NCBI RefSeq assembly: GCF_032854445.1
Contig: NC_088298.1
Location: 13,873,504-13,937,503, forward strand
DNA: 64,000 nucleotides
Origin: Liolophura sinensis
Lineage: Eukaryota > Mollusca > Polyplacophora > Chitonida > Chitonidae
Direction: 5' to 3'
Positions 23,089 through 34,246 of the stretch are shown in pieces. The notes under the pieces are model-generated. The model searched no databases, was not told the origin of the DNA, and saw nothing but the letters and a program-made list of their open reading frames with translations. Both the position numbers and the translations under genes were made by a program. How positions within the stretch are numbered: the stretch's first letter is position 1; every line of letters begins with the position of its first letter.

Positions 23089-23610
23089 ACGTTCTCGCTA
23101 ATATTTCAGTTTCATGACGGTTTGTTTTATTGGTGGCGGAAGCCAGATACAGCAGGATGGATATTTTGCAGTCCGCACCCTTGGCAAACCAGCTGACTTA
23201 AGACCGAAGCCGAACCAGGAGCCGCTGTAATCGAACATGAGGCCTCATCGGTTCAAAGCGTGTATGATACATAAGATTCTTGTGATAGCGAGACAGTGTT
23301 AATCGGATTGCTGGACGTAAAAAACAATACTGTCCTTACATTTTTATATGAGCTTACACAGTCCCAGCTGATATAGTGCATCAAGCCCCCAACAATGAGC
23401 CCTTCAGGTCACCTAACTCACTCCAACACCAAAGAGTCTCTTAATTCTCACTAAAATTCACTCGTTTTCCGTCTCTTCCGGCCGTGTTGAAGATTCAACA
23501 ACGCGCGCCATCTATTGGGTAATTGATTTTCGGTCGATGGCATGTGAGAAATCCGGAACGGGCGATAAGTTACCGAGTGTAATGCGGCTTGCGGTGTGCG
23601 TGTAGTACAC
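23089..23610. other. no gene; CpG-containing upstream region
   Basis: Single-copy looking. 23460-23610 is relatively CpG-rich and includes CGCGCGCCATCTATTGG (inverted CCAAT and a YY1-like CCAT core). It could belong to the promoter proposed at 23621. Confidence 0.35.
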
Positions 23611-23620
23611 CCTTTAATGC

Positions 23621-23655
23621 TATAAGGCTAACGTATAGATGAGGCTCAGTCAGTC
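23621..23655 (+). promoter_or_regulatory. possible core promoter (TATA plus initiator)
   Basis: TATAAGG at 23621 is followed by TCAGTCAGTC at 23646-23655. The initiator-like adenines are 27 and 31 bp from the TATA start. The spacing fits animal core promoters, and the candidate first exon lies 120 bp downstream. This is inference from motifs only. Confidence 0.3.
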
Positions 23656-23777
23656 GTCACGTCATGTTTGGTTAGTGCCAGAGAATTGCCCGACAAGATA
23701 GTACGGGGATTTTACGTGATCTATGAATCAACATTCAGTGTGACTTCTTCTGTGTCGTGGTTGACTTGAATCAAAAG

Positions 23778-23792
23778 ATGTCCTCAATACAG
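23778..23792 (+). CDS. candidate first coding exon (5 codons)
   Basis: An ATG in good Kozak context (AAAAGATGT) is followed by five codons and the donor CAGGTAAGC, a near-perfect vertebrate/invertebrate consensus. It ends in phase 0. No next exon was identified, so the protein is unknown. The 65-bp satellite array starts about 10 bp into the intron. Confidence 0.35.
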
Positions 23793-23802
23793 GTAAGCCT
23801 GA

Positions 23803-25945
23803 GAGAGTTACATGTACTATTGCTGATGTCCGTCTACATTTACACGTTATATTCGCGGCTTATGTAGACATAGGGAGTTATTATTGCTTATATCAGTCAT
23901 ACTTTTACACGTTATATTCGCGGCTTATTTGGACATAGAGAGTTAATATTGCTGATGTCAGTCATACTTTTACACGTTATATTCGCGGCGTATTAGGACA
24001 TAGAGAGTTAATATTGCTGATGTCAATCTACTTTTATACGTTATTATCGCGGCTTATTTGGACATAGAGAGTTACTATTGCTTATGTCAGTCATACTTTT
24101 ACACGTTGTATTCGGGGCGTATTCGGACATAGAGAGTTAATATTGCCGATGCCATTCATACTTTTACACGTTATATTCCCGATTTATGTAGACACAGAGA
24201 GTTAATATTGCTGATGTCAATCTACTTTTACACGTTATTATCGCGGCTTATTGGGACATAGAGAGTTACTATTGCTTATGTCAGTCATACTTTTACACGT
24301 TGTATTCGGGGCGTATTCGGACATAGAGAGTTAATATTGCCGATGCCATTCATACTTTTACACGTTATATTCCCGATTTATGTAGACACAGAGAGTTAAT
24401 ATTGCTGATGTCAATCTACTTTTACACGTTATTATCGCGGCTTATTGGGACATAGAGAGTTACTATTGCTTATGTCAGTCATACTTTTACACGTTGTATT
24501 CGGGGCGTATTCGGACATAGAGAGTTACTATTGCCGATGCCATTCATACTTTTACAAGTTATATTCCCGATTTATGTAGACATAGAGAGTTAATATTGCT
24601 TATGTCAGTCATACTTTTACACGTTATATTCGCAGCTTATTTGGACATAGAAAATTACTATTGCCGATGTCATTCATACTTTTACACGTTGTATTCGGGG
24701 CGTATTCGGACATAGAGAGTTAATATTGCCGATGCCATTCATACTTTTACACGTTATATTCCCGATTTATGTAGACACAGAGAGTTAATATTGCTGATGT
24801 CAATCTACTTTTACACGTTATTATCGCGGCTTATTTGGACATAGAGAGTTACTATTGCCGATGCCATTCATACTTTTACAAGTTATATTCCCGATTTATG
24901 TAGACATAGAGAGTTAATATTGCTTATGTCAGTCATACTTTTACACGTTATATTCGCAGCTTATTTGGACATAGAAAATTACTATTGCCGATGTCATTCA
25001 TACTTTTACACGTTGTATTCGGGGCGTATTCGGACATAGAGAGTTAATATTGCCGATGCCATTCATACTTTTACACGTTATATTCCCGATTTATGTAGAC
25101 ACAGAGAGTTAATATTGCTGATGTCAATCTACTTTTACACGTTATTATCGCGGCTTATTTGGACATAGAGAGTTACTATTGCTTATGTCAGTCATACTTT
25201 TACACGTTGTATTCGGGGCGTATTCGGACATAGAGAGGTACTATTGCCGATGCCATTCATACTTTTACAAGTTATATTCCCGATTTATGTAGACATAGAG
25301 AGTTAATATTGCTTATGTCAGTCATACTTTTACACGTTATATTCGCAGCTTATTTGGACATAGAAAGTTACTATTGCCGATGTCAGTCATACTTTTACAC
25401 GTTATATTCGGGGCGTATTCGGACATAGAGAGTTACTATTGCCGATGCCATTCATACTTTTACACGTTATATTCCCGATTTATGTAGACATAGAGAGTTA
25501 ATATTGCTTATGTCAGTCATACTTTTACACGTTATATTCGCAGCTTATTTGGACATAGAAAGTTACTATTGCCGATGTCATTCATACTTTTACACGTTAT
25601 ATTCGCGGCGTATTCGGACATAGAGAGTTACTATTGCCGATGTCATTCATACTTTTACACGTTATATTCGCGGCGTATTCGGACATAGAGAGTTACTATT
25701 GCCGATGCCATTCATACTTTTACACGTCATAATCGCGGGTTATTTGGACATAGAGAGTTACTATTGCCGATGCCATTCATACTTTTACACGTCATAATCG
25801 CGGGTTATTTGGACATAGAGAGTTACTATTGCCGATGCCATTCATACTTTTACACGTCATAATCGCGGGTTATTCGGACATAGAGAGTTACTATTGCCGA
25901 TGCCATTCATACTTTTACACGTCATAATCGCGGCTTATTTGGACG
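23803..25945 (+). repeat. 65-bp satellite with about 195-bp higher-order period
   Basis: About 33 copies of a 65-bp unit containing CATACTTTTACACGTTATAT and GGACATAGAGAGTTACTATT. The variant TTCCCGATTTATGTAGAC appears near 24178, 24372, 24565, 24761, 24890, 25085, 25279 and 25474. Most spacings are 193-196 bp, with one of about 129 bp, so trimers are homogenised with one dimer-sized slip. The last 400 bp is monomeric. No reading frame persists because 65 is not a multiple of 3. Confidence 0.95.
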
Positions 25946-26317
25946 ATTCGATCAACAGCTTTTAACATGGACAATGCGACAAAAAACACAGATACGTTAC
26001 ATACAAGAATATGTTTTATATGTATATTTAATTAAGTCACATGTTTAGGCTTAATACTCTACTTGAGTATTCAATTGCGAAATACATAAAATGTACCTTT
26101 CAGGACGTGTTCTTAATGATTACGACTGTTGCATGAAATCTGTACAGAGTGTGTGGGGGTGGTGGGGGGGGGGGGAGCGGGAAGCCATGATTGAAGAAGA
26201 ACAGTCATGGCTAATGTAAACTAAGGCAGAGTTATCCCACGCTTTAGCAAGAACAGACGGATATTAATTTGTCTGTCCGTCAGCATGTTTCGATTTGTTT
26301 GTCGTACAATAATGCTC
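25946..26317. other. no gene; G-rich tract
   Basis: 26150-26183 is GTGTGGGGGTGGTGGGGGGG-like and could form a G-quadruplex or be a sequencing hot spot. Otherwise empty. Confidence 0.4.
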
Positions 26318-26455
26318 CCCTTATATGGGAAGGTCTTCCAGCAATCTGCAGATGGTCGTGGCTTTTCTCCCACCATAATGCTGGCCGCCATCGTTTAAGT
26401 GAAATATTCTTTATATTGAGTGCGGCATAAAAGCCAATCACGCAAATAAATCAAT
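26318..26455 (+). mobile_element. SINE-A, 5'-truncated, diverged
   Basis: Body (AGGTCTTCCAGCAATCTGC, ACCATAATGCTGGCCGCC) and tail (AAGTGAAATATTCTT, TTGAGTGCGGCATAAAAGCC) are clear, ending in an AAAT-like stretch. No target duplication was found. Confidence 0.85.
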
Positions 26456-27640
26456 AACGCCCCTCAAATATTGTCCCACTAGACAAGTTCATGGGCCTAT
26501 GCAGCTTTATTGTAAGGAACCTCACACCCACTTGAAAACCTGATCTGTTCATGAGTTTTGCATATGTAATAAGTTCTGGGATCCTCATTAGGAGTTTTGG
26601 TTTCTTAATTTGTAAAAGCTGCTGTTACTGTTGTTTAATTGTGATAAAATTTTGTGTTCACGCATATTTTTGTAACCTCATATCAAGATTGAAAACCAGT
26701 CCGTGCATTTGTTTTTTCTGTTTAAATATTTGATTTTTCTGCAATGCCTGCTTTTGTTATTGTGCAATTTAGATAAAAAGAGGTGTGACAATTCATTTTG
26801 TGTACCGTCGGATCAAGTTCAAAAACCAGCTTATACCGCTTATATTTATGGATATTTAGTGTGGGCTATAAATACTCTGTAGAAGCTTGATGTTATAAAG
26901 GCGAAAGGTATGTTCTTGGAGAATGAGTGAAATGAGTGTTCAGACCGTGTGTCATGCTAGTTGTCGGTAATAAAATATGTATCTCACTTGCGCTTGGATT
27001 CCAACGGTTTATGTAGCTAATATAGCGATCTAATTCAACGCAATGAATATACGACTCTTTAATATTTTCGCACTGACAAAGAAGAATGGCAAACGGGAAA
27101 CTCTGTCTGTTCTTTTTGTTTATACTGTTTATGTAAATTTGATAGCATGTTTTTTAAAGTGTGGGGCGGGCTTATGTGAACGGGATCATGCTTATTCAGC
27201 TTAGATCCGATTCGGTATTGCGTGGATACCCCGATGGAACTAGGCCTAAGGAACTCTTACGACATGGACTAAGATTTTCCATTAAATGCTGTTTGTATTG
27301 TTCATGTAAAGTTTACCTTTGATGTAAACGATACGTCTGTGGTATTTTCCCTGTCTTTGTCCAGGCCTGATTGTCAGTCTCAGAAAATGAGTGTGTTAAA
27401 TTAACCCGCATGCACCACTTTAAATAGATGAGCTCCTTAACAGATGCCAAAAGTTTAGTACTTAAGGCTTTTGTATATTGTTTTGCGCTAGTAAGCTAAT
27501 CTCACAGGGTTATTAGCGAAGTCCCACAAGTTAAATGAAGTTGTAATTACGTAGGGCTGTTAGGTCGTAGTCACGTGACTACGAACCCCAATTTGCCTCC
27601 TTCAGGTAACTCCCGATCATCCCATCTATCTTCGCCCGCA
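26456..27640. other. no supported feature
   Basis: AT-rich, intron-like. Confidence 0.4.
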
Positions 27641-27875
27641 CCATTTATGTGACTGGTGCTTAACGCCGTACTTAACAAGACGGTGGTCCGGTATATGGAA
27701 CAAGGAAACTGAATTGTCCGGAGTGATCCAACGCCCACCGCCAAGCACCTAACGAACCACCGATCGCAAGACGACGGGAACCGCAAGGGAAAGTTTCGAA
27801 CACGTGGCCTCGAAGGTCTAGGGCCAGACAGTCGCGACGAGCCAGCGCTTTCATCGTCTTAGCCAGAGGGGGCCC
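27641..27875 (-). mobile_element. SINE-D (different head, shared tail)
   Basis: Read on the minus strand, the head has TGGCTAAGACG and a good B box (GTGTTCGAAAC), followed by an unrelated body and the tail TTGTTAAGTACGGCGTTAAG then CACCAGTCAC. The tail is the module shared with SINE-A, B and C. The GC-rich open frames here are by-products. Confidence 0.65.
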
Positions 27876-28424
27876 TCTTCCACACTAAACAAATACAATA
27901 TTAAGTGAATATATACATGTGGTGAAGAAATGAAGGTAGAAAACTTCCAATTAATCAATCAACCATGCAACTGCTCATTCAGTCAACGAATTAATGAATT
28001 CAATTAACCTTTGAACCAATCAGTCCAGGAATTAACTAATCATTAAACTAGTTTGCCGGTTGCAGTCCGCTAAGACAAATTGTCCATAGTATATTAATGA
28101 CCCTTTTAGGTAAGTACGATGAACCACACCTCAATTCTCTACGAGTTACAGGTGCTTGACATGCTCCCTTTCTCCACAAGGAAAAACAATCTGGGGTAGC
28201 TACAGCATTAGCGGCGTCTCTGCGACACTCCATTGTGAATCTTCCCATGGAGGGGATTTCCATTAGTTTCAGGCTCAGATGGCACCCCTAAACAACAATC
28301 CAATTAGACTTTTACAGACTGATTGATAAACCTGCTTCAGTAATCGATTGGTGGTTCGGGGCTCAGCAGCTGGGGCTTATCTTGGCGGCGGTTCGTGCTT
28401 CCCAGTAATCGGACACAGTGAAAA
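27876..28424. other. no supported feature
   Basis: Nothing recognised. 28340-28420 is somewhat GC-richer than its flanks. Confidence 0.35.
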
Positions 28425-28444
28425 ATGACGGAACCAAACGGAAA
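28425..28444 (+). CDS. candidate first coding exon (about 6 codons)
   Basis: ATG in an A-rich Kozak context (GTGAAAAATGACG) reads M-T-E-P-N-G and then meets the donor AAAGTGAGTC (GT at 28445). It is very short and unsupported by a second exon, so chance is a real possibility. Confidence 0.25.
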
Positions 28445-28879
28445 GTGAGTCTAATTTCTCCCCTGTAAGAGGGAAGTGAATGTCGCAAAATGGTTATCAA
28501 CGAAAAATTTTGGTTGCGGAGCAGTTAAAAGGCTCAACTACAACAAAGACCGCTCGACGACAATAACTCCATTAGTTGCTGATTGGCTTTTAGCTTCTTT
28601 ACTTGCGCCCAAACGTCTTTTGAATCTACACTGTAAACATGTGCAGGATTAAAAACCAACAAGTATGTGTGAAATCTCTTACGTTATTTTTAGTTGCGGT
28701 ATATTGTTGCGGGTAGTTTTTGAACTGCTTAACGGTTCTGCTAGCAGGCTATCCCCCGGGCACCAGTCAATTTGGTATCGAGAAAGGCTTATCCAGACTA
28801 GATTCCGCCTTTGGTGGTAGGAAGCTCTCAGCGTGTGATGTTATCCAAACTATGCTTCCGTTATCAAGAATAACAGAGA

Positions 28880-29112
28880 GGAGGGAGCTTATGCTTATGG
28901 TGCTGGCGTCGCTGCAACTATCAGGCCAATGGCCACTGGCCAATGTTCGAATCCAGGTCTGGCTGTTTCAACCTCGGCGTTTAGTCAGAAAGTTTGTCCG
29001 ATACCTTGCGAAGGTCAGTGGTTTTACACCAGGTACACCTCCTTCCATAAACCTGACTACCGTCATATAAGTGAAGCATTCTTAAGTGAGGCGTTAAATA
29101 CCGATCAATAAT
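28880..29112 (+). mobile_element. SINE-D-like element
   Basis: B box GTTCGAATCC near 28945, unrelated body, and the shared tail GTCATATAAGTGAAGCATTC then TTAAGTGAGGCGTTAAATAC ending in CAATAATGAG. The 116-codon open frame over it is not a gene. Confidence 0.65.
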
Positions 29113-30065
29113 GAGTCATGAATAACAATAGGATATTAACAGGCAGTACAAATTCCTTTATTCCGATGGACGCTCTGTATACGCTCTGTACAAGTTTACG
29201 CATGAACCCACCTATCCAATGCTGAACACAAGTGCTTTCCAACACCGTCCTTCACAGCCAAAAATTATTTGTGAGTACCCATTTGATTTAGGCGTAGTTT
29301 TCCGCTAACAAACCAACTTGCACAAAATCAAGGTATGTAAAAATTCATTTGGGTATTAGTGATAAAAAAAGAGAAGACAACACTAGACCAAATGTAAATA
29401 TGCAGCGATCAAGTATCCAACAAGAACTTTAAAAGCATGATTTTTTTTTGTGATGACGTACAACCGAGGTATCGCAGTTCAAGGTAAGTAAAATCGCGCA
29501 CATTCAGACAACCTGAAGCGATGCGTCAGTTATATCCAATCAGGCGTGAGTTATTGCTTTATCTGTTTCCGTTTTCGTCACATATATCTTGTTTTGCCGG
29601 AAATACGAGTGACCAATTGAAAGGTATAAAGCTGTCGTTATTGTTCTGGTTTTACTGTCTATACTGCAAGTCTAATTATTTTGTATTACCTGGTATTAAT
29701 ATAACAGATTTTTAGTCCCAGACATTACACAAATGCTTGCGGAAGAGTATGGCAATTACAGCCTTGTTTAGCCCTGTGCTTTGAGCAAGCAGATCTTACA
29801 GCAGACTTTGTACAACACTGAAGCCTGCTATTATCGCGTATGGCAGCCAGAGGTAACAGTGATATGTTGTGCTGTACCTCGATGCACGACACCATCAAAC
29901 CCGTCATGAACAGCGGAGTTCGTTGGTCAACAAGAACCTAATTATGTATCATCTGATTACAGGAGCCATTCACTTCCACCAAGAGGTCTAAGGCATCCAA
30001 AAATAATTCACCCTCGAACCATGAGTCTGAACGTTGATGTAATTACAGCGTACAGCATATAGGAT
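29113..30065. other. no supported feature
   Basis: AT-rich. No exon recognised. Confidence 0.4.
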
Positions 30066-30351
30066 AAAACTAGAGCAGTGAAAATGTGGCCACAGTAGGG
30101 GTTTTATTCTAACTGTTCATGTAAATGGTTATATAGTAGGAAAAAGCACACCCTCTATACTTTCTTTAAGAGAGTCGCCTATATTAAGCTGCCTGTAAGA
30201 TCAGTTATAGTCCCTACCAAAATTGCCTTTAGTCAGTGACAAATAACAACACAAGCTCTACAAACTGACATGTTGAACGTCCATATTATTACAAGGAAAA
30301 TTCATTTATAATACTTTTTGCAATTCATAATGTTAAACTCATTAAGCTTAC

Positions 30352-30606
30352 GGCTCAGTTGGATAGCGCGCTAGCGCAGCGTTATAACCCAGTAGCCTCT
30401 CACTAATGCGGTCGCTATGAGTTAAAGTCCAGCTCATCCTGGCTTCCTCTCCCGCCGTAAGTGGGAAGGTCTGCCAGCAACCTGCGGATGGTCGTGGGTT
30501 TCCCCCTGGGCTCTGCCCAGTTTCCACCCACCGTAATGCTGGCCGCCGTCGTATAAGTGAAATATTCTTGAGTACGGCGTAAAACACCAATCAAATAAAT
30601 AAATAA
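30352..30606 (+). mobile_element. SINE-A, full length, with target-site duplication
   Basis: The tRNA-like A box (GGCTCAGTTGG) and B-box region are present, then body, shared tail and (AAAT)n. Perfect 11-bp duplications ATTAAGCTTAC flank it at 30341-30351 and 30607-30617. The related repeat at 38735-39240 lacks the SINE at this point and serves as an empty site. Confidence 0.95.
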
Positions 30607-31078
30607 ATTAAGCTTACTTTCGACGCTAAGAACTCATTGCCTCGGGTGACGTCATGATTATTCAAAAACAAGTTGCATACTGGACAGTGGGCGTGGAGAG
30701 TGATTTGTTTTACAATAGCTGCACCAAGAAGTGGTCAGAACAATCTCCACGCAGTAACTCAGCCTACATTACTATCTCTTCAAATATCCAGTCATCTCTA
30801 AATCCACAACGCCGTGACAGCATATACTACATGAGATAAAATAAAATTCATTTATCAAGGTTATATCATACTAGAACGTGTAAACAATTTCAGATATGCC
30901 AGTGTCAGTAACAAGAATAAACGTCATTGGGTTAGAATTAGTGAAAACGCTGTGTTGTTACAATTAATGTATATTACGTTAATATACTGCTGAATATAAG
31001 TATTATTTAATTTTAAGGCGCTCTTAATTTACACCATATAAAGACAAGACGACAAATAATATAACGACTTATTTTTGA

Positions 31079-31448
31079 GTGAGTGAGTGAGTGAGTGAGA
31101 GAGTGCATGGGGTTTAATGTCGTACTTAACAAGTTTTCAGTCATATGACAACGAAGGAATTCTTAGAGTGCATGTTTTGTGCCTCCTTGTTGCAGGACGG
31201 ATTTCCACCGCTTTTTTATCTAGTGCTGCCTCACTGAGACGGCTTACCGAAGGCAAGTAAGCTGCCGGGCCATTATACTGATACAGGTCAACCAGTCGTT
31301 ACATATCCTCTTCATGCTGACGCCAAGCGAGGCAGTTACAACTTCCTCTTTTAAGGTATTAGTGACTTTGTGACTCGACCCAGGATTGACCCTGGATCTA
31401 CCGCTCACGACGCGGACGCTCTACCAACTGTGCTAACCGGGGCCGGTC
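31079..31448 (-). mobile_element. SINE-B, full length, with target-site duplication
   Basis: In minus orientation: tRNA-like head (CTGTGCTAACC complement), a body with TCTCAGTGAGGCAGCACTAG, and a tail related to SINE-A ending in (CACT)n, seen here as (GAGT)n. ACTTATTTTTGA flanks it at 31067-31078 and 31449-31460, a perfect 12-bp duplication. Confidence 0.95.
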
Positions 31449-31799
31449 ACTTATTTTTGAAGACGGTTGGATTCAGACCTAAACGGCCACACAACATTCT
31501 TTCTCAGGTGCTTGGTAACACGGTAAAACAAGTTTTAATTAGCAATTCTAGAACAACCAGAAACACAGTGTGCGACTGACAGGAACAGTTGCGTTTCGGA
31601 TTTTTGAAATAACTCACGCCTGACAGGTTAAAACCGATAACATGGCGACGCTTTCGATTGTCTCAAAGTGCGCGATTTTCCTTACTTTGAACTGCGATAT
31701 CTCGGTTGTGGTACATGACAAAATTAAAACGCTAAGCTCACTATTATAAAGTGATGTTATCTGCAGTTTATTAGACGTCACTGGTCTAGAATTAGTGCT

Positions 31800-32042
31800 C
31801 ATTCAACAGAAGTCTCTTTTAAAGGTGCGAACAAGACAAGAGAACATTGAAAGCTGTTAACATGTAGATACTGTTATGATATAAACAAAATGATGTTATA
31901 TGCCATGTTAAACGACAACGAAAAAATATTGGATAATAAATGGTTGTTGGAAGACATGAAATATACCGAAAATTTTTCTTGGCTCCATGTTCAATAACAT
32001 TCTAAGTATTCCCAAATAATAATGGCTACACAACAAATAATA
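31800..32042. other. no supported feature
   Basis: Nothing recognised. Confidence 0.4.
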
Positions 32043-32170
32043 AAACCAGAGCAAGGACGAAACGACAGGGTGATAGTCTTGAATTGGTCACGCGAAACGG
32101 CTGAAATTTGACCTCTTGTCAGCTTACCCCAGCTTTGGCTGAAGTCCACTTGTTCATGTAAACACTTCAA
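32043..32170 (+). mobile_element. left end of a CTAGAGCAGTGA-family element
   Basis: AAAACCAGAGCAAGGACGAA, a TTGGTCACGCG block and later TGTTCATGTAAAC match the left ends at 30066, 49041 and 52446. A SINE-B interrupts it at 32171, and the rest is not recognisable to the right. Confidence 0.5.
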
Positions 32171-32503
32171 GTGAGTGAGTGAGAGAGTGTTTGAGGTTTA
32201 ACGTCGTACTCAACAATTTTTCAGTCATATGACGACGAAGGAATTCTTAGGGTGCATGTACGTGTAATGTGCCTCCTTGTAGCAGGACGGATTTCCACCG
32301 CTCTTTTATCTAGTGCTGCTTCACTGAGACGACTTACCGAAGGCAAGTAAGCTGCCCCGCCCGAGCCATTATACTGATACGGGTCAACCAGTCGTTGTAC
32401 CATCCCCTTGATGCTGAACGCCAAGCGAGGAAGTTACAACTTCATCTTTTATAGTCTTAGGTGTGACTCGATCAAGGATTGATCCTGGATCTACCGGTCC
32501 CGA
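32171..32503 (-). mobile_element. SINE-B, head slightly truncated, with target-site duplication
   Basis: (GAGT)n end, shared tail, body and most of the tRNA-like head, stopping at CTACCGGTCCCGA. TAAACACTTCAA (32159-32170) and TAAACACTTCGA (32504-32515) flank it, matching at 11 of 12 positions. Confidence 0.93.
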
Positions 32504-32515
32504 TAAACACTTCGA

Positions 32516-32869
32516 AACTAATCACCAACGAGTCACCTGGCACTATAATAGTTGTAGTTCTGCTCCATATTTTATTTTCATAATTGCGTGTACTCCCGTT
32601 TATGTACTTTATGCAATAATGGTTTTTCATGTGCACAGATGTCGTCCATGCAACATGTGTCCTTGATACATTGTGTATATCTTTCATATCATCTAAACAT
32701 CTACATGCTTAATTATAATGACATTATGATTATTATTTCTATTGGCATCGTTACCACTTCTAGGTACATGGCGTAATAATGCTTTTCATGAATACGGCTA
32801 AATGGGCAACCCGGAGACATTTCATTATCGTGAGGCTGTATTTAAAGTTCTATATTTCAGTATATATAT
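32516..32869. other. no supported feature
   Basis: AT-rich, nothing recognised. Confidence 0.4.
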
Positions 32870-33697
32870 TGTTACGAGCCCCATCTTTAAATATTGTATT
32901 ATTTATTTATTTTTTACTTTACCGGGTCAATGTCTGACTGATATTTTCCCCTTTTGTGTATGTTATAGCCAGCACTGTGATTCCGCCGAGCGTTCTCGGG
33001 GCTTTGGTGTTTATGAGTTTAGTGTCATTGTAAATAGAACGTACATTCTGGAAATATGTATCAGTGTTGTAAACATGTTGTAAACATGTTGTAAACATGT
33101 TGTAAACATGTTATTCACTGTGAAGGATTTTGCTTTTTTGTTTGGAGATATCGGCTGTCACGCCATTCGACATTCGTCATTTGTACTCCATTTTCTTTAC
33201 AGAGTACTTCGTGAGCTCGAGTTTCGCCACTTGATATTTTTTGTGGAGACGTTATTTTGAAGCCCATTGTCTCCTTGTGCGATTACGTACATTTCATCAC
33301 AGTTTTCACTGAATGTGACTTTGTGTATATTTCCGAGGAATGAAACATACTCTGACAGCTCGGCAACACGAACGTTACTGTCAACCTGTCTGCGCTGAGA
33401 AGTTACACAGGCACTTAGGGAATAAACCACTTATCGGACAGTCATCGGTAAATTAAGAAATCGATCTTAAATGTGAATTCAATATTTACTTGGACTGACT
33501 TGCCTTTGGAAGCCGGAATGTTCCATCCGGATTTGGACAGTTGTATTATTTGTCTATATTGTTAAAATATATGTATTGAATTTATTCCATTGTCTTCATG
33601 TTTCTTTGCTTGATTTTGTGTGATGCCTATCGCTGGTCTGAGAGTTAAACAAGTCAGTTGTTTCTCATCTTTAATCTCCGATAGCGGTAACCTTACA
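32870..33697 (+). repeat. 5' LTR (about 828 bp)
   Basis: Starts TGTTACGAGCC and ends CCTTACA, giving the usual TG...CA limits. The first 330 bp is matched by the inverted copy at 35748-36172 and by the fragments at 9424 and 94. The right limit rests only on the CA and the primer-site-like word next to it. A 13-bp tandem (GTTGTAAACATGT, four copies at 33065-33112) lies inside and is absent from the inverted copy. Confidence 0.7.
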
Positions 33698-33702
33698 TAT
33701 TT

Positions 33703-33717
33703 TGGGCTTGTCCGGGA
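33703..33717 (+). other. possible primer-binding site
   Basis: TGGGCTTGTCCGGGA lies 5 bp after the LTR end. It resembles the tRNA-Pro-type primer site known from several retroelements but is shorter and imperfect. Confidence 0.45.
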
Positions 33718-33859
33718 ACTAAAACCTGCTTGTCCTCGATTGTAGCACGTCACTTGTTAGCTTGTTTATCGGTGTTTTGGTACCTGTTTTAGATAAACAG
33801 AGATTCACATTTTGTTCAACTATTTATGTAGATTTTTATGTACACTGTAGTGTGCCATT

Positions 33860-34210
33860 ATGGCTGAGGAATTTAAGAACAGTGTTCCTAATGAAGTCAA
33901 GGTTTATTTAGGTGAACAGACGGTCAAGGACGTTAATACCGCAGCCAGTTTGCCCGATGAATATGAGTTAATTCATGAAACTAATGGACAAAAATTTCAG
34001 AAATAAGTGAAATTGTGATAAACAAAACTTCAAATTTTAGTACTGACAAGCAGCCCTGTGAGAAGCATAAAGTCAAATGTGGGTCTTTCTTGTGACAAGA
34101 GGACCTTCCAGTCCAAACCTCAAGATGTAAATTCACTTTCTTGCCGTTATTGTAAAGCCACAGGATACCTATTGTCCACATGCCCAGTACTTAAAAGGAA
34201 AGAGGAGTGA
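33860..34210 (+). pseudogene. gag remnant with zinc-knuckle
   Basis: A 48-codon frame from ATG 33860 resembles the end of a Gypsy-type capsid region (EVKVYL and an ELIHE motif) and stops at 34004. In the same frame, 34142-34183 encodes C-x2-C-x3-G-Y-x4-C, a CCHC knuckle with tyrosine in place of the histidine, followed by a basic tail and a stop at 34208. Nucleic-acid binding by the knuckle is doubtful with that change. Confidence 0.65.
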
Positions 34211-34246
34211 AAGTCAGTAGTTAATGTTAACTCTAGTTGTAAACCA

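Larger units (their letters stand above)
30066..31799 (+). mobile_element. DNA-transposon-like repeat with CTAGAGCAGTGA ends, carrying two SINEs
   Basis: Left end AAACTAGAGCAGTGAAAATG and right end GACGTCACTGGTCTAGAATT form short inverted termini. Without the two SINEs (30352-30606, 31079-31448) and their duplications the unit is about 1.1 kb. Its left half recurs at 38735-39240 and, twice and inverted, at 41301-42293. The ends recur at 49041-49700. No transposase frame is seen, so it is non-autonomous. No clear target duplication was found, which leaves the superfamily open. Confidence 0.6.

Noticed and set aside
23803-25945. CRISPR array
   Set aside because: Units are contiguous 65-bp tandem repeats with no unique spacers, in a eukaryotic context.
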